Of a stretch of DNA of 64,000 nt, positions 15,290-30,911 are shown piece by piece. The DNA lies in NCBI GenBank assembly GCA_028551475.1, contig CM052354.1:20359258-20423257 (forward strand). Reading direction: 5' to 3'. Position 1 is the stretch's first letter. The number at the start of each line of letters is the position of its first letter. The notes under the pieces were generated by a model. It was not told the DNA's origin. It did no database searches and saw only the letters and a program-made list of their open reading frames with translations. The position numbers and the translations under genes are program-made. The DNA comes from Casuarina equisetifolia. Taxonomy: Eukaryota; Streptophyta; Magnoliopsida; Fagales; Casuarinaceae.

Positions 15290-18010
15290 TTTCTTCCTCA
15301 CAATGCTACAACGCGACCCGGACGAAGAAGAAGAACGATGGGTTCCGATCAAAAGCCCTCCGGTCCCTTCTACCTCTTTGGCAATGCTCGCTCTTGCTTT
15401 CCTTCTTCTGGGGATTGTGGAGGTTGATGGGTTGGCTTGATTATGTAAGGACCGCAGATGTTCCAGTAGCTTTTATAGAGAGTCTGTCAGCGTAATAGAC
15501 GTGTGCAGATGGGCGTCGCGGTGAGATTGACTGTAAGCGTGGACGCTGGGGAAACGAGGGTCGATGCTCTTGCAGGAACATCAGGAATTCGCATCGGGGT
15601 GCAAGAGGGACTGACCCAGTTCTTGTCCTTGAGTATTCTTTTCCCTCTGCAACCTGTCGACAAACCCCTGAAGAGAGAAGAAAAGTTTGTCCTTTTGCTT
15701 GATACCCTCCAATTAAGGTCCTTAACATTGACCCAACAGAGGCTAATATTTCTCCGTACCGTGAACACAACCAGACATATCAGAGGTAAAGGGATGGCAG
15801 AACTTCATCTGGTCAGTGATGTCCGTTTGCGTGCGGACGTACATCCTTGGCCTTGGCTACAATAAAAAAGAATATCAATAAAAGAATAAATAAGAAATGT
15901 CAAAGGAGTTGTTTTTCCATGGCCCTTCTCTTGTTTCTTCGAACAAGGCTTAGTTTCTCAAATTTGATTTTTCTATAAAAATATTTTTTCTTTATGGAGT
16001 TATGAAATAAAGGAATTTCTATTTTCTTTTTCCATTAGGCATCAATTTCTTAAATAGATGATGATTTTCTTGGTTGAAAAATAATTATTTATGACGAGTG
16101 ATTATAACATAAACAGTTTTAGAACACATGAGGTTCTATGTGATGATATAATATGATGTGGCTGCACAATCATGCACTAGAAAGAGTTATAATAGTAAAC
16201 CTCAAAATATTTTGGTTCCCTTAACTTTCATGGAGCATGATATCATTCTTGGCAAGAGTACCATAATGAAATCATTTTTAAAAGGATTTTGAGCAAATAA
16301 AATTCAAAAACTCATAATTCTTATTAAACTTCACTCGATTGCGAAATCCACCTATCAATGTTGTGTAGGTCATGATATTGTTGGGCTTGACAAATGTGCC
16401 AAGTGTCAAAAATCATGCAAACACTACCGCAAAAAGCTTTCATGGTAAATCCCAAGCTTAAGTTGAACTTTTAGGAAAGAAAAAGCACTTTCAAATTTCA
16501 AATTCAAAGTTCAAAAACCCAACCCAAAATTTTGACCTCCTTTTATAAAGAAAGGAAGGAACAAGTTTTGTGGAGAGGAGGTGGCAACATTGTATAATTT
16601 GTCAACCAACTCAACAATAAAATTTGTTTGACTATCAAAGGATCAAACATGCTAATTCTCAAGGCCAACGACAACTCAAAGGTAAAAACGTAAAAGACTC
16701 TCAAACAAAAGTGATACAGTAATCCAACATTTACCTTAAACTTCTTTAAGCCTATTAAGACTTGAAGAAGTTAATTATGTTACAATGTTAATTAAGTTTT
16801 TTTTTTGTGTGAACTTTTTGTAATTTGATGGTATTATTAATTTTTTGGTATTTGTGCTCATCCATGTCTCTAGCAATTACTCGGACTCTTTTCCATCCCA
16901 CCAACCCACTCCCTGGCTATTAAAGAAAAATTGGAAGTTTCTTCAAAGAACTATTATTTCATTAAACAAGTATATTTTAATGACCACATGTGACACTCGT
17001 GCCACCATTTATACCAGAGTATGGTGCAATTTTAGTAAACAAAATTACAAGATTGCCAACAATCTTATTTTCGTGACAAAAAAATAAAATATTTTGCTTC
17101 TAATGGTGCATCATGGCATCAATGTACCAAAACCTATAATACAAGAAGCTTTCATTTGATCTATTTTTGGCACTCCTTCACTAAAAGGTCAACAACGTAA
17201 GATGGTGCAACTAAAAAAGGCATATGGAAGTCCAAAAGCTTCATAAATTCAATTTAGTGACGAATTGGTAACAAATACTGAACTAATAAGATATATGCTA
17301 GCTTCCCCCAAATGTGTTCACTCCCCTCAATTTTCTAATAAAGACACTAATATGGAACATTAGAGGGACCGAATCCCTCCAGAAAAAGAACTACTTAAAA
17401 ATGGTAATGAAAAAACGTGGAATAAAGTTTTAGCTTTACTAGAACCAAAAAAGAAATGTAATCATTTGCAAAAAAAAAAAAGTAAATCCAAGTTGGAGTG
17501 TGCTTTCCTTACCTATCACTCAACAGAGATGGAGAAAACCCCAAGAGATGGAGGGAAGAGTGAATTAAGAGTGAAGAAGATGTCGATCTTTTCAATTGTC
17601 TTGAATTTGGTTGCGAATTCACTAGCAAGTAAGCCAGCAAAGGACGAAAAGGCTTTCAAGGCCACTAATGGCATGGTGGAGAATTTGGACAATAGGGAAG
17701 GTAAGCCTTATACTAAGAGATGTGATCTTGATACCACAAGTTGAAAGGGAAGGCCAGATGGTGTTCTGGAAAAAGAAGCTTATTAATCACCAACATGTGT
17801 GTCCTTATCCATTGACCGATAAAACAAACCGTGATTGTGGTGTAGTTGCTAGTGGCACCTTAAAGCATAATGAAGATGTCAATAGTGCAAAATGGGGTGG
17901 CATCAGTTGCTAGTGGCACCCTAAGAGTCCTCATGCTTCTTGCCTCAACTCTCTACAACATTTGTTCTCATCTACCAACACATTTTCTCCCATCTTTAAC
18001 CTTTGTAATG
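15290..18010 (-). repeat. SQE upstream region, copy A
   Basis: The region upstream of copy A aligns nearly base for base with that of B (23227-25970), less closely with C (36286-38500) and, inverted, with D (42100-44163). The part from about 17470 to 18010 is shared only by A and B. It holds the core promoter and leader. Open stretches in it (for example on the plus strand at 15503-15865 and 17466-17744) are antisense or unsupported and I do not call them genes. Confidence 0.8.
15470..15477 (-). promoter_or_regulatory. TATA box of SQE copy A
   Basis: TATAAAAG on the minus strand lies 180 bp before the ATG of copy A. The same octamer at the same spacing is found in copies B, C and D, which supports its being the core promoter of the ancestral gene. 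Confidence 0.7.
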
Positions 18011-18475
18011 TGACAAGTGTGCCCACAATGCTAATGGCCATTTGTATTACTTTGAAATTCGATAGGATAGGGCCTAGTGTTTTCAACAACTAGATTCATA
18101 AGACTACTCCTGTTCTTGGCATGCACAACACATAAAAATCTAGCTTCAAAGTCACCCTTTGTACTGTTAGAACTAGGTCTTTACACAATCCTTCACTTTT
18201 TAACTTATCCCCATTCACCATTGCCACCTTCAAAGCAAATCTTCACTTACTTTAAGTCACCATTTATAGACTAGTTGGACAATTACAAAGTTATGTACAT
18301 GTTGCCAGAGTTAATTAATAATCATACTTTGTTCATTTCTCCACCTATCAAGCCTTTTACTCTTAATAAGTTTGAGGGGTAGTAGACCCTTGTATGGCCT
18401 TGATAGATATCTTGGATGGTTCCTCATTCATTTTTGGTTCTATTTCAACTACTTCTAGCATTACATTATCACTAT
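18011..18475 (-). mobile_element. Ty3/gypsy protease-region fragment
   Basis: Read on the minus strand, this matches the plant Ty3/gypsy retropepsin region found in better shape at 58220-58508: a Leu-Ile-Asp start, a THNF-like block, then a VNGDK-like block. It carries stops. It is the left half of a gypsy remnant that continues at 20044 after a 1.57-kb insertion. Confidence 0.75.
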
Positions 18476-20043
18476 TATGGATTCATCATAATATTTTGTT
18501 ATTGTTTTGATGTGACAAAATACAATTTGATTAAATATTGTTTAAGGTTATTATGCTTGAAAAGGTATTTTGTGTATTATGCATGCTTAGTCTTGGCCAC
18601 CAAGAAGGCCTTTCTAAATAAGCTTTCAAAGCTCAGACTGAGAAGGCTTTTATTAATCTAGCAATCTATGGCCCAAGTAATTCAGCAAGCCCCTTGATCA
18701 ACATGTGGACTTAACCTAGCAAGCCATTTAAGTCAGTCCATGTACCCAACTCCACAAAACACTTAGAGCAAGCTTCATTCAAGTTCATGCCCGTATTTGC
18801 CCTAGAATGCGATGATTGCCATTGTACATCACCTTCCATCTACATTCAATTATTACCTTAAAATTTCTCTTATCTAGCTACTCAAAGATGGAAGGAGTCA
18901 ATTCAAGCCCTTATTGGAGAAATATGCCCTAGTTATGGAACGTGAGTTGTGACCAAAAAATGCAATCCACTACTTGTGGCTGCAAAGATCAAACGTAGAA
19001 GCATCATTCTCGGGCATCAGGTTTGAAATTCCTATTTTGAGTTAATTTCTTCCACTATGCAATCTTATGAAGGTATCTTGAGATAATCTTATTAGGGTTT
19101 GCAAGAAGGAAAGTCTCAGTTTGAGTTTTCTGATATGATCTTATGAAGAAAATTAAGGTTAAAGCTTAATGAGATATTTGGGTTTATGAAAGGAAGTTTA
19201 TTTTACTCAAGGTTATGGCAGTTTCTTGGATTTGGGTAAGTTTTGAAGAATAAAGGATTTTTGGCATATATATTCATCTTTGGTTACTGTCTTTAGAAAG
19301 GAAGAATTCCTTTCTGGGCATTTTTCAATATGTGAGAATGAAAACTAAAAGCAAGACTAAATACACTTCTCATTAAGTAAGGAAATAGTGTGGCAATGGC
19401 TATGAAAAGAACCAAGTAAGGAAACAAGATAAAAAAAAAAGGGACATCCGTGAAGAGCAGGCAAGAAAGCAAGAAAAGAACACACCATATGTGAGCTTAT
19501 TGAGACATTCTAAGAAGAGATCGAGCACACTGTTGAGATTATATTGCTATATCAAATCTATTTGCTGTTACTTTGTGCAATTCAAATTTGAACCTCAACT
19601 ACTATTGCATCATGTTTAACAAGTTGTTGCATTACTGAGCATCTCTTAATTATACTACTAAATTGCTATTTGACGTTATAGCTTGCTTGATTCTTATTTT
19701 TATAACAAGTTTATTGTGATATTGTATACATTTAACATTGAGATTGTTGGTAGGACAAACTCAATCTCTTAGACTAAAGATTGGTTGTAGGAGTGGTGAA
19801 CTCTTGTAAAGGTTCCAAAGAATAGTGGAAAAGGCCTTTTAACCACACTAATTAAAAGGTAATGGGGCACATAGGTAGTTGTTGTTGTGGCTGAACCTCT
19901 TAAAAATTCTTATGTTCTATCTTGCTTGCTTGTTTGATTGTTTATTTTATGCTATACTTAAATTGCATAAAATGTCAACATTCAATCAATTCAACCCCCC
20001 TGCGCCGCTTCTTCTTGATTACTAGGGAGGCTGAAACCCAATA
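18476..20043 (+). mobile_element. 1.57-kb insertion in the gypsy remnant, possible solo LTR
   Basis: Both ends are defined by a 5-bp duplication ACTAT (18471-18475 and 20044-20048). The uninterrupted sequence, with a single ACTAT, is present in the related gypsy copy near 29420. The right part contains features usual in R-U5 regions of plant LTRs: a GTGGCTGAACC block and a TTCAACCCCC tract near the end. The ends read TATGG and CCCAATA rather than TG and CA, so the solo-LTR call is uncertain. The same insertion sits in the B unit at 26429-28028, so it predates that duplication. Confidence 0.6.
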
Positions 20044-21195
20044 ACTATCATCTTTTTGCTTTTCTCTAATCAACAAGAATAAGTTCTTATTACAATGATG
20101 ACCCATTGTATATTTTTCATCACAATTAAAGTGCAATCCTTTTTCTCTTCTCTCTTGTATTTCCTTAAGGATAACCCTTTAATAGGGCTTAGGGATCCTT
20201 AATTCTTGTTCCAGCTAATGTTTGCATTCACAAAATTCTTTTGAGTAGTAACTTTTTCTCTCATACTAATGGTATAATCATCCTCCCACAAATACACTAA
20301 TCTTATAGCATTTGCCAAATCGTATGGTTTTTGGGACTAGATTTCTTTCATAAGATCATCCTTTAACCCAACTAGGAAAAATATCACTTCTTATTCAAAA
20401 ATATCACTTCCCATTCATCATTCAAATAAGGAACTATTAATAGAAGTTTCATGAATATCACCTTATAATCCTTTACTGTGTTAGATTTTCATAATCTAAT
20501 CAAATCCAAAAGCCTATTTTTATATGTTGAGGGCATAATGCCTAAGAAGCATCACTATTAGCTGGAGCTAGGTAATCAAATGCCCATCCACCTTCCTTTA
20601 CAGCCATTCCACACATATTTATGCCTTTTCTTCCAAGTGCCAAGCTACAATATCAGCTTTGTCCATTTCTAGTGTACCATTGAAATGGAAGAAATGATTT
20701 AACTGATGATCCATCCCTACAAGTCAGCTCCACCTATAAAGCTTGGAAAATCCAAATGCACCTAATTCATTCTAGGTTGCCATTGTAGAATCCTATTTCC
20801 TCCTTCAAAATTCCTATATTCATCCTTGGAATCATCGTAGTGCTCTTAGTTCCTTCCTTCCTAATGCCATCAATTTCTATCCTAGAACCCATTTGGTTTT
20901 TTCTCTGTTGCCTCCCCACTTAGAATTCTTTAACTACTCTTAGTTAGGTTCATACGGTTCCCAATTTCTGCAGTTATTAAACACTTAATACGGTGCCCAC
21001 AATGCTAAAAGCCATATGTATTAGTTTGAAATCTGAAAGGATGGGCCTAGTGTTTTCAACCATTGGACTCTCAAGACTACTCCTGTTCTTGGCGTGCACA
21101 ACACATAAAAATCTAGCTTCAAAGTCACATTTTGTACTATTAGAACTAGGTCTTTACACAATCCTTCACTCTTTAACTTATCCCCATTCACCATT
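20044..21195 (-). mobile_element. Ty3/gypsy gag and protease remnant fused to SQE B
   Basis: On the minus strand the order is a protease end (21195 to 20990), then gag (about 20955 to 20170), then a gag zinc knuckle (near 20170-20050). All are riddled with stops. The protease piece retains VNGDKLKSEG and VQWLKTLGP, typical of plant Ty3/gypsy. There is no reverse transcriptase or integrase. Its right end joins exon 5 of SQE copy B directly. Confidence 0.75.
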
Positions 21196-23226
<2,031 letters not shown>

Positions 23227-25970
23227 TTTTTTCCTCACAATGCTACAACGCGACCCGGACGAAGAAGAAGAACGATGGGTTCCGATCAAAAGCCCTCCGG
23301 TCCCTTCTACCTCTCTGGCAATGCCAGCTCTTGCTTTCCTTCTTCTGGGGATTGTGGAGGTTGATGGGTTGGCTTGATTATGTAGGACCACTGATGTTCC
23401 AGTGGCTTTTATAGAGAGTCTGTCAGCGAAATAGACGTGTGCAGATGGGCGTCGCGGTGAGATTGACTGTAAGCGTGGACGCTGGGGAAACGAGGGTCGA
23501 TGCTCTTGCAGGAACATCTGGAATTCGCATCGGGGTGCAAGAGGGACTGACCCAGTTCTTGTCCTTGAGTATTCTTTTCCCTCTGTAACCTGTCGACAAA
23601 CCCCTTAAGAGAGAAGAAAAGTTTTTTTAAGTTTGTCCTTTTGCTTAATACCCTCCAATTAAGGTCCTTAACATTGACCCAACAGAGGCTAATATTCTCT
23701 GTACCGTGAACACAACCAGACATGGCAGAAGTAAAGGGATGGCAGAACTTCATCTGGTCAGTGATGTCCGTTTGCGTGCGGACGTACATCCTTGGCCTTG
23801 GCTACAATAAAAAAGAATATCAATAAAAGAATAAATAAGAAATGTCAAAGGAGTTGTTTTTCCATGGCCCTTCTCTTGTTTCTACGAACAAGGCTTAGTT
23901 TCTCAAATTTGATTTTTCTATAAAAATATTTTTTCTTTATGGAGTTATGAAATAAAGGAATCTCTATTTTCTTTTTCCATTAGGCAGTAATTTCTGAAAT
24001 AGATGATGATTTTCTTGGTTGAAAAATAATTATCTATGACGAGTGATTATGACATAAACAGTTTTAGAACACATGAGGTTCTATGTGATGATATAGTATG
24101 GTGTGGCTGCATAATCACGGACTCGAAAGAGCTGCAATAGTAAACCTTAAAATATTTTGGTTCCTTTAACTTTCATGGAGCATGATATCATTCTTGGCAA
24201 GAGTACCATAATGAAATCATTTTTAAAAGGATTTTGAGCAAATAAAATTAAAAAGCTCACAATTCTTATTAATCTTCACTCGATTGTGAAATCCACCAAT
24301 CAATGTTGTGTAGGTCATGATATTGTTGTTGGGCTTGGCAAATGTGCCAAGTGTCAAAAATCATGCAAACACTACTCCAAAAAGCTTTCATGGTAAATCT
24401 CTAACATAAGTTGAACTTTTAGGAAAGAAAAAGCACTCTCAAATTTCAAATTGAAGGTTCAAAAACCTAACCCAAAATTTTAACATCCTTTTATAAAGAA
24501 AGGAAGGAACAAGTTTTGTGGAGAGGAGGTGGCAACATTGTATAATTTATCGACGAACTCAATAATAAAATTTGTTTGAATGTCAAAGGATCAAACATCC
24601 TAATTCTCAAGGCCAACGACAACTCAAAGGTAAAAACGTAAAAGACTCTCAAACAAAAGTGATACGGTAGTCCAGCATTTACCTTAAACTTCTTTAAGCC
24701 TATTAAGACTTGAAGAAGTTAATTATGTTACAATGTTAATTAAGTTTTTTTTTTGTGTGAACTTTTTGTAATTTGATGGTATTATTAATTTTTTGGTATT
24801 TGTGCTCATCCATGTCTCTGGCAATTACTCGGACTCTTTTCTATCCCACCAACCCACTTCCCCTTAATGATGGCTATTAAAGAAAAATTGGAAGTTTCTT
24901 CAGAGAACTATTATTTCATTAAACAAGTATATTTTAATGACCACATGTGACACTCGTGCCACCATTTATACTAGAGTATGGTGCAATTTTAGTAAACAAA
25001 ATTACAAGATTGCCAACAATCTTATTTTTGTGATAGAAAAATAAAATATTTTGCTTCTAATGGTGCATCATGGCATCAATGTACCAAAACCTATAACACA
25101 AGAAGCTTTCATTTGATCTATTTTTGGCATTCCCTCACTAAAAGGTCAACAATGTAAGATGGTGCAACTAAAAGAGGCATATGGAAGTCCAAAAGCTTCA
25201 TAAATTCAATTTAGTGACGAATTGGTGACAAATACTGAAACAATAAGATATATGCTAGCTTCCCCCAAATGTGTTCACTCCCTTCAATTTTCTAATATGG
25301 ACACTAATATGGAACATTAGAGGGACCGAATCCCTCCAGAAAATGAACTACTTAAAAATGGTAGTGAAAAAACGTGGAATAAAGTTTTAGCTTTACTAGA
25401 ACCAAAAAAGAAATGTAATCATTTGCAAAAAAAAAGTAAAACCAAGTTGGAGTGTGCTTTCCTCACCTATCACTCAACAGAGATGGAGAAAACCCTAAGA
25501 GATGGAGGGAAGAGTGAATTGAGAGTGAAGAAGATGTTGATCTTTTCAATTGTCTCGAATTTGGCTGCGAATTCACTAGCAAGTAAGCCAGCAAAGGACG
25601 AAAAGGCGTTCAAGGCCACTAATGGCATGGTGGTGAATTTGGACAATAGGGAAGGTGAGCCTTATACTAAGAGATGTGATCTTGATACCACAAGTTGAAA
25701 GGGAAGGCCAGATGGTGTTCTGGAAAAAGAAGCTTATTAATCACCAACATGTGTGTCCCTATCCATTAACCGATAAAACAAACTGTGATATGGTGTTGTT
25801 GCTAGTGGCACCTTAAAGCATAATGAAGATGTCAATAGTGCAAAATGGGGTGGCATTAGTTGCTAGTGGCACCGTAAGAGTCCTCACGCTTCCTACCTCA
25901 ACTCTCTACAACAAAATTTGTTTTCATCTACCAACACACTTTCTCCCATCTTTAACCCTTGTAATGTGAC
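23227..25970 (-). repeat. SQE upstream region, copy B
   Basis: This is near-identical to the region upstream of copy A (15290-18010), offset by about 7.95 kb, with only scattered substitutions and small indels. No independent gene is seen. Confidence 0.8.
23406..23413 (-). promoter_or_regulatory. TATA box of SQE copy B
   Basis: TATAAAAG on the minus strand, 180 bp before the ATG, as in the other copies. Confidence 0.7.
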
Positions 25971-26428
25971 AAGTGTGCCCATAATGCTAATGGCCATTTG
26001 TATTAGTTTGAAATTCAATAGGATAGGGCCTAGTGTTTTCTACAACTAGATTCATAAGACTACTCCCATTCTTGGCATGCACAACACATAAAAATCTAGC
26101 TTCAAAGTCACCCTTTGTACTGTTAGAACTAGGTCTTTACACAATCCTTCACTTTTTAACTTATCCCTATTCACCATTGCCACCTCCAAAGCAAATCTTC
26201 ACTTACTTTAAGTCACCATTTATAGGCTAGTTGGACAATTACAAAGTTATGTATATGTTACCAGAGTTTAACAATCATACTTTGTTCATTTCTCCACGTA
26301 TCAAGCCTTTTACTCTTAATAAGTTTGAGGGGTAGTAGACCCTTGTATGGCCTTGATAGATATCTTGGATGGTTCCTCATTCATTTTTGGTTCTATTTCA
26401 ACTACTTTTAGCATTACACCATCACTAT
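25971..26428 (-). mobile_element. Ty3/gypsy protease-region fragment (B unit)
   Basis: This is the counterpart of 18011-18475 in the duplicated unit: a decayed retropepsin region on the minus strand, ending at the ACTAT target site of the insertion that follows. Confidence 0.7.
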
Positions 26429-28028
26429 TATGGATTCATCATAATATTTTTGTTATTGTTTTGATATGACAAAATATAATTTGATTAAATATTGTTTAAG
26501 GTTATTATGCTTGGAAAGGTATTTTTGTGTATTATGCATGCTTAGTCTTGGTCCACCGAGAAGGCCTTTCTAAATAAGCTTTCAAAGCTCTGACAGAGAA
26601 GGCTTTTATTAATCTAGCAATCTATGGCCCAAGTAATCCAGTAGGCCCCTTGATCAACATATGCACTCAACCTAGCAAGCCATTTAAGTCAGTCCATGTA
26701 TCCAACTCCGTAAAACACTTAGAGCAAGCTTCATTCAAGTTCATGCCCGCATTTGCCTTAGAATGCGACAACCGCTGTTGTACATCACCTTCCATCTACA
26801 TTCAATTATTACCTTAAAATTTCTCTTATCTAGCTACTTAAAGATGGAAAAAGCCAATTCAAGCCCTTATTGGAGAAATATGCTCAAAAGTGTGAGAAGC
26901 CCTAATTATGGAATGTGAGTTGTGACCAAAAAATGCAATCCACTACTTGTGGCTGCAAAGATCAAACCTAGAAGCATCATTCTTGGGCATCAGGTTTGAA
27001 ATTCCTATTTTGAGTTAATTTCTTCCACTATGCAATCTTATGAAGGTATCTTGAGATAATCTTATTAGGGTTTGCAAGAAGGAAAGTCTCAGTTTGAGTT
27101 TTATGGTATGATCTCGTGAAGAAAATTAAGGTTAAAGCTTAATGAGATATTTGGGTTTATGAAAGGAAGTTTTGTTTTACTCAAGGTTATGCTAGTTTCT
27201 TGGATATGGGTTAGTATTGAAGAATAAAGGATTTTTGGTGTATATATTCATATTCGGTTGCTATCTTTAGAAAGGAAGAATTCCTTTTTGGGCATTTTTC
27301 AATATGTGAGAATGAAGACTAAAAGCAAGACTAGATACATTTCTCATTAAGTAAGGAAATAGTATGGCAATGGCTATGAAATGAGCCAAGTAAGAAAACA
27401 AGATAAAAAGGGGGACATCCATGAAGAGCAGGCAAGAAAGCAAGAAAAGAACACACCATACGTGAGCTTATTAAGACATTTTGAGTTAAGACATTCTGAG
27501 AAGAGATCGAGCACACTGTTGAGATCATAGTGTTATATCAAATCTATTTGCTACTACTCTGTGCAATTCAAATTTAAACCTCAACTACTTCTACATCATG
27601 TTCATCAAGTTGCTGCATTACTGAGCATTTCTTAACTATACTACTAAATTGCTATTTGACGTTATAGCTTGCTTGATTCTTATTTTTATAATAAGTTTTT
27701 GTGATATTGTATACATTTAACATTGAGATTGTTGGTAGGATGAACTCAATCTCTTAGACTAAAGATTGGTTGTAAGAGTGGTGAACTCTTATAAAGGTTC
27801 CAAAGAATAATAGAAAATGCCTTTTAACCACACTAGTTAAAGGGTTATGGGGGACATAGGCAGTTGTTGTTGTGGCTGAACCACCTAAAAATTCTTATGT
27901 TCTATCTTGCTTGTTTGTTTGATTGTTTGTTTTATGCTATACTTAAATTGCATAAAATGTCAACATTCAATCAATTCAACCCCCATGTGCCGCTTCTTCT
28001 TGATTACTAGGGAGGCTGAAACCCAATA
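26429..28028 (+). mobile_element. 1.6-kb insertion, B-unit copy of the possible solo LTR
   Basis: Flanked by ACTAT on both sides exactly as in the A unit (18476-20043), with the same TATGG and CCCAATA ends. It is about 30 bp longer because of small indels. It arose once and was duplicated with the unit. Confidence 0.6.
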
Positions 28029-30911
28029 ACTATCATCTTTTTGCTTTTCTCTAATCAACAAGAATAAGTTCTTATTACAATGATGACCCATTGTATATTT
28101 CTCATCACAATTAAAGTGCAATCCTTTTTCTCTTCTCTCTTGTATTTCCTTAAGGATAACCCTTTAATAGGGCTTAGGGATCCTTAATTCTTGTTCCAGC
28201 TAATGTTTGCATTCACAAAATTCTTTTGAGTAGTAACTTTTTCTCTCATACTAATGGTATAATCATCCTCCCACAAATACACTAATCTTATAGCATTTGC
28301 CAAATCGTATGGTTTTTGGGACTGCACTTCTTTCATAAGATCATCCTTTCACCCAACTAGGAAAAATATCACTTCTTATTCAAAAATATCACTTCCCACT
28401 CATCATTCAAATAAGGAACTATTAATAAAAGTTTCATGAATATCACCTTATAATCCTTTACTATGTTAGATTGTCATAATCTAATCAAATCCAAGAGCCT
28501 ATTTCTATATGTTGAGGGTTTATAATGCCTAAGAAGCATCACTATTAGCTGGAGCTAGGTAATCAAATGCCCATCCACCTTCCTTTATGGCCACTTCACA
28601 CATATCTATGCCTTATCTTCCAAGTGCCAAGCTACAATATCAGCTTTGTCCATTTCTAGTGTACCATTGAAATGGAAGAAATGATTTAACTAATGATCCA
28701 TCCTCAGGAGTCAGCTTCACCTATAAACCTTGGAAAATCAAAATGCACTTAATTCATTCTAGGTTGCCATTGTAGAATCCTATTTCCTCTAAAATTCCTA
28801 TTTTCATTCTTCAAATCATCGTAGTGCTCTTAGTTCCTTCTTTCTTAATGCCATCTATTTCTATCCTAGAAACCCATTTGGTTTTCTCTATTGCCTCCCC
28901 ACCCAAAATTCTTTAACTACTCTTAGCTAGGTTCATACAGTTCCTAGTTTCTACGGTTATTAAACCGTTAATACGGTGCCTACAATGCTAAAAGCCATAT
29001 GTATTAGTTTGAATCTGAGAGGATGGGCCAAGTGATTTCAACCATTGGACTCTCAAGACTACTCCCGTTCTTAGCATGCACAACACATAAAAATCTAGCT
29101 TTAAAGTCACATCTTGTACTATTAGAACCAGGTCTTTACACAATCCTTCACTTTTAAACTTATCCACATTCACCATTGCCACCTCCAAATCCAAACCTTC
29201 ATTTACTTTAAGTCCCTATTGATAGACTAGTTGGACATTTACAAAGTTATATGTGTTGCCAAAGTCAATTAGCAATTATACTTTGTTCATTTCTCTAACT
29301 ATTAAGCCTTTTACTCTCATAGTTTGCAGGCAGTAGACCCTTATATGGCCTTGACATATATCTTGTGCAGTTCATCATTCATTTTTGGTTCACTTTCCTT
29401 TACTTCTAGCACTACATTATCACTATCATCTTTTTCCTCCTCTCCAACCAACAAAAACAATCTCTTCTTACAATGATGATTTACCGTATATTTCTCATTA
29501 CAATTAAAGCACAACCCTTTTTCTCTCATCTCTTGTATTTGCTTAAGAGATAACCTCTTAATAGATTTTGGGGATCCTCCATTTTTGTTCCAGCTAGTGT
29601 TTGCATTCCCAAAATTCTGTTGAGTAGTAACTTTTTCTCTCTTACTAGTGGTCTAATCATCCTCCCATAAAGACGCTAATCCTATAGCATCTACCAAATC
29701 ATATGATTTTTAAGACTACACTTCTTTCATAAGACCATCCTTTAACCTAATTAGGAAAAATATCACTTCTTATTCATCATTCAAATAAGGAATTCTTAGT
29801 AGAAGTTTCATGAATATCACCTCATAATCCTTTACTATGCTAGATTGTCATAACTTGATCAAATCTAAGAGCTTGTTTATGTATGCTAGGGGTCCAGAAT
29901 GCCTAAGTAGCACCAGTATCAGTTAGGGCTAGGTAATCAAATGCCCACTCACCTTCCTTTATAGCCAATCCATACACATCTATGCCTCATCTTCCAAGTG
30001 CCAAGCTACAATATCAAATTTGTCCATTTCTAGTGTACCATTGAAATAGAAGAATTGATTCACCTAACTGATCCATCCTTACCAGTTAGCTCAACTTGTA
30101 AACTTTGGAAAATCAAAATGCACCTTATTCTCTCTAGGTTGCCCTTAGGAAATCCTATTTCCTCCTCCTTTAAAATTCCTTTTTTCATCCCTAAAATCAT
30201 CGTAGTGCTCTCGGTTCCTTCTCTCCTATGCCATCTATTTCTATCTTGGAAACCCATTTGGTTTTCTCTGTTGCCTCCCCACCCAAACTTCCTTAGCTAT
30301 AGTTAGTTGGGTTCATACTAATTCTAATTTTTGCGCTCATTAAACCCTCAATACTATTCATGGTCGGGGTCTTGATTTTCCATGTTCCAATGCTCATCCA
30401 ACCTTCTCTATTGGTTGTGGTTTGGGTTTTTACTATGCTAATTTTGGCCTTCTTAAAATCGTTAGTATTGTTCACAGTGGTTGGGAATCTAGGTTTCTTG
30501 ATTTTGGCACTCTTAAAACCAAGGATACTGCTTTTGGAACCTCCGCTGGTTAAATCTATCACCATTGCTTCTCTCGCTTTTCCCTTGCTCATGCTTTGGT
30601 TCATAGGTCTCCTTGTTTCTTTTTCAGCCTTCCACTCCTCCTTTTCTTCTTTCTTTATTCGTTTTTCCTTAAGACCCAAACTTGAACCCCTACTTATGTC
30701 TTCACCCTTCCCATTCGTTCTTAGAGCCAAGTCCTAGACCTTGTAAAATAATACTCAAAACTATTTTTCTACTACCGTCTTTCTTTGGCCTAACTTGTTA
30801 TCTAAACAACATTCACATTCAATGAATCAACATCATTCTCAGTGAAATTACATTCGATGTCCATGTGGCATTAGGCTAGCTTAGTGACCATTATTGGCTC
30901 TTATACCAAGT
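28029..30911 (-). mobile_element. Ty3/gypsy remnant: two gag-protease modules, no reverse transcriptase
   Basis: Reading the minus strand from the LTR at 30912, there is a primer-binding-like TTGGTATAAGAGCC at about 30910-30896. A gag start follows, open at 30730-30293 with a lysine-rich N-terminal part. Next come the gag body, a zinc knuckle (CFNC..., 29529-29341), a protease end (29194-28988), then gag again (28930 to 28170) and a second zinc knuckle near 28140. All modules carry stops. No reverse transcriptase, RNase H or integrase was seen, so this is not a normal full element. Confidence 0.75.

Noticed and set aside
15503..15865. 120-codon open frame antisense to the SQE A promoter
   Set aside because: Antisense shadow of the promoter open frame; not conserved as protein.
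17466..17744. 92-codon open frame, similar one at 25423-25698
   Set aside because: The pair is explained by the tandem duplication; no known domain, and the neighbouring sequence is repeat-like.
30055..30737. Plus-strand open frames at 30055-30306 and 30360-30737
   Set aside because: They are antisense shadows of the minus-strand gypsy gag.
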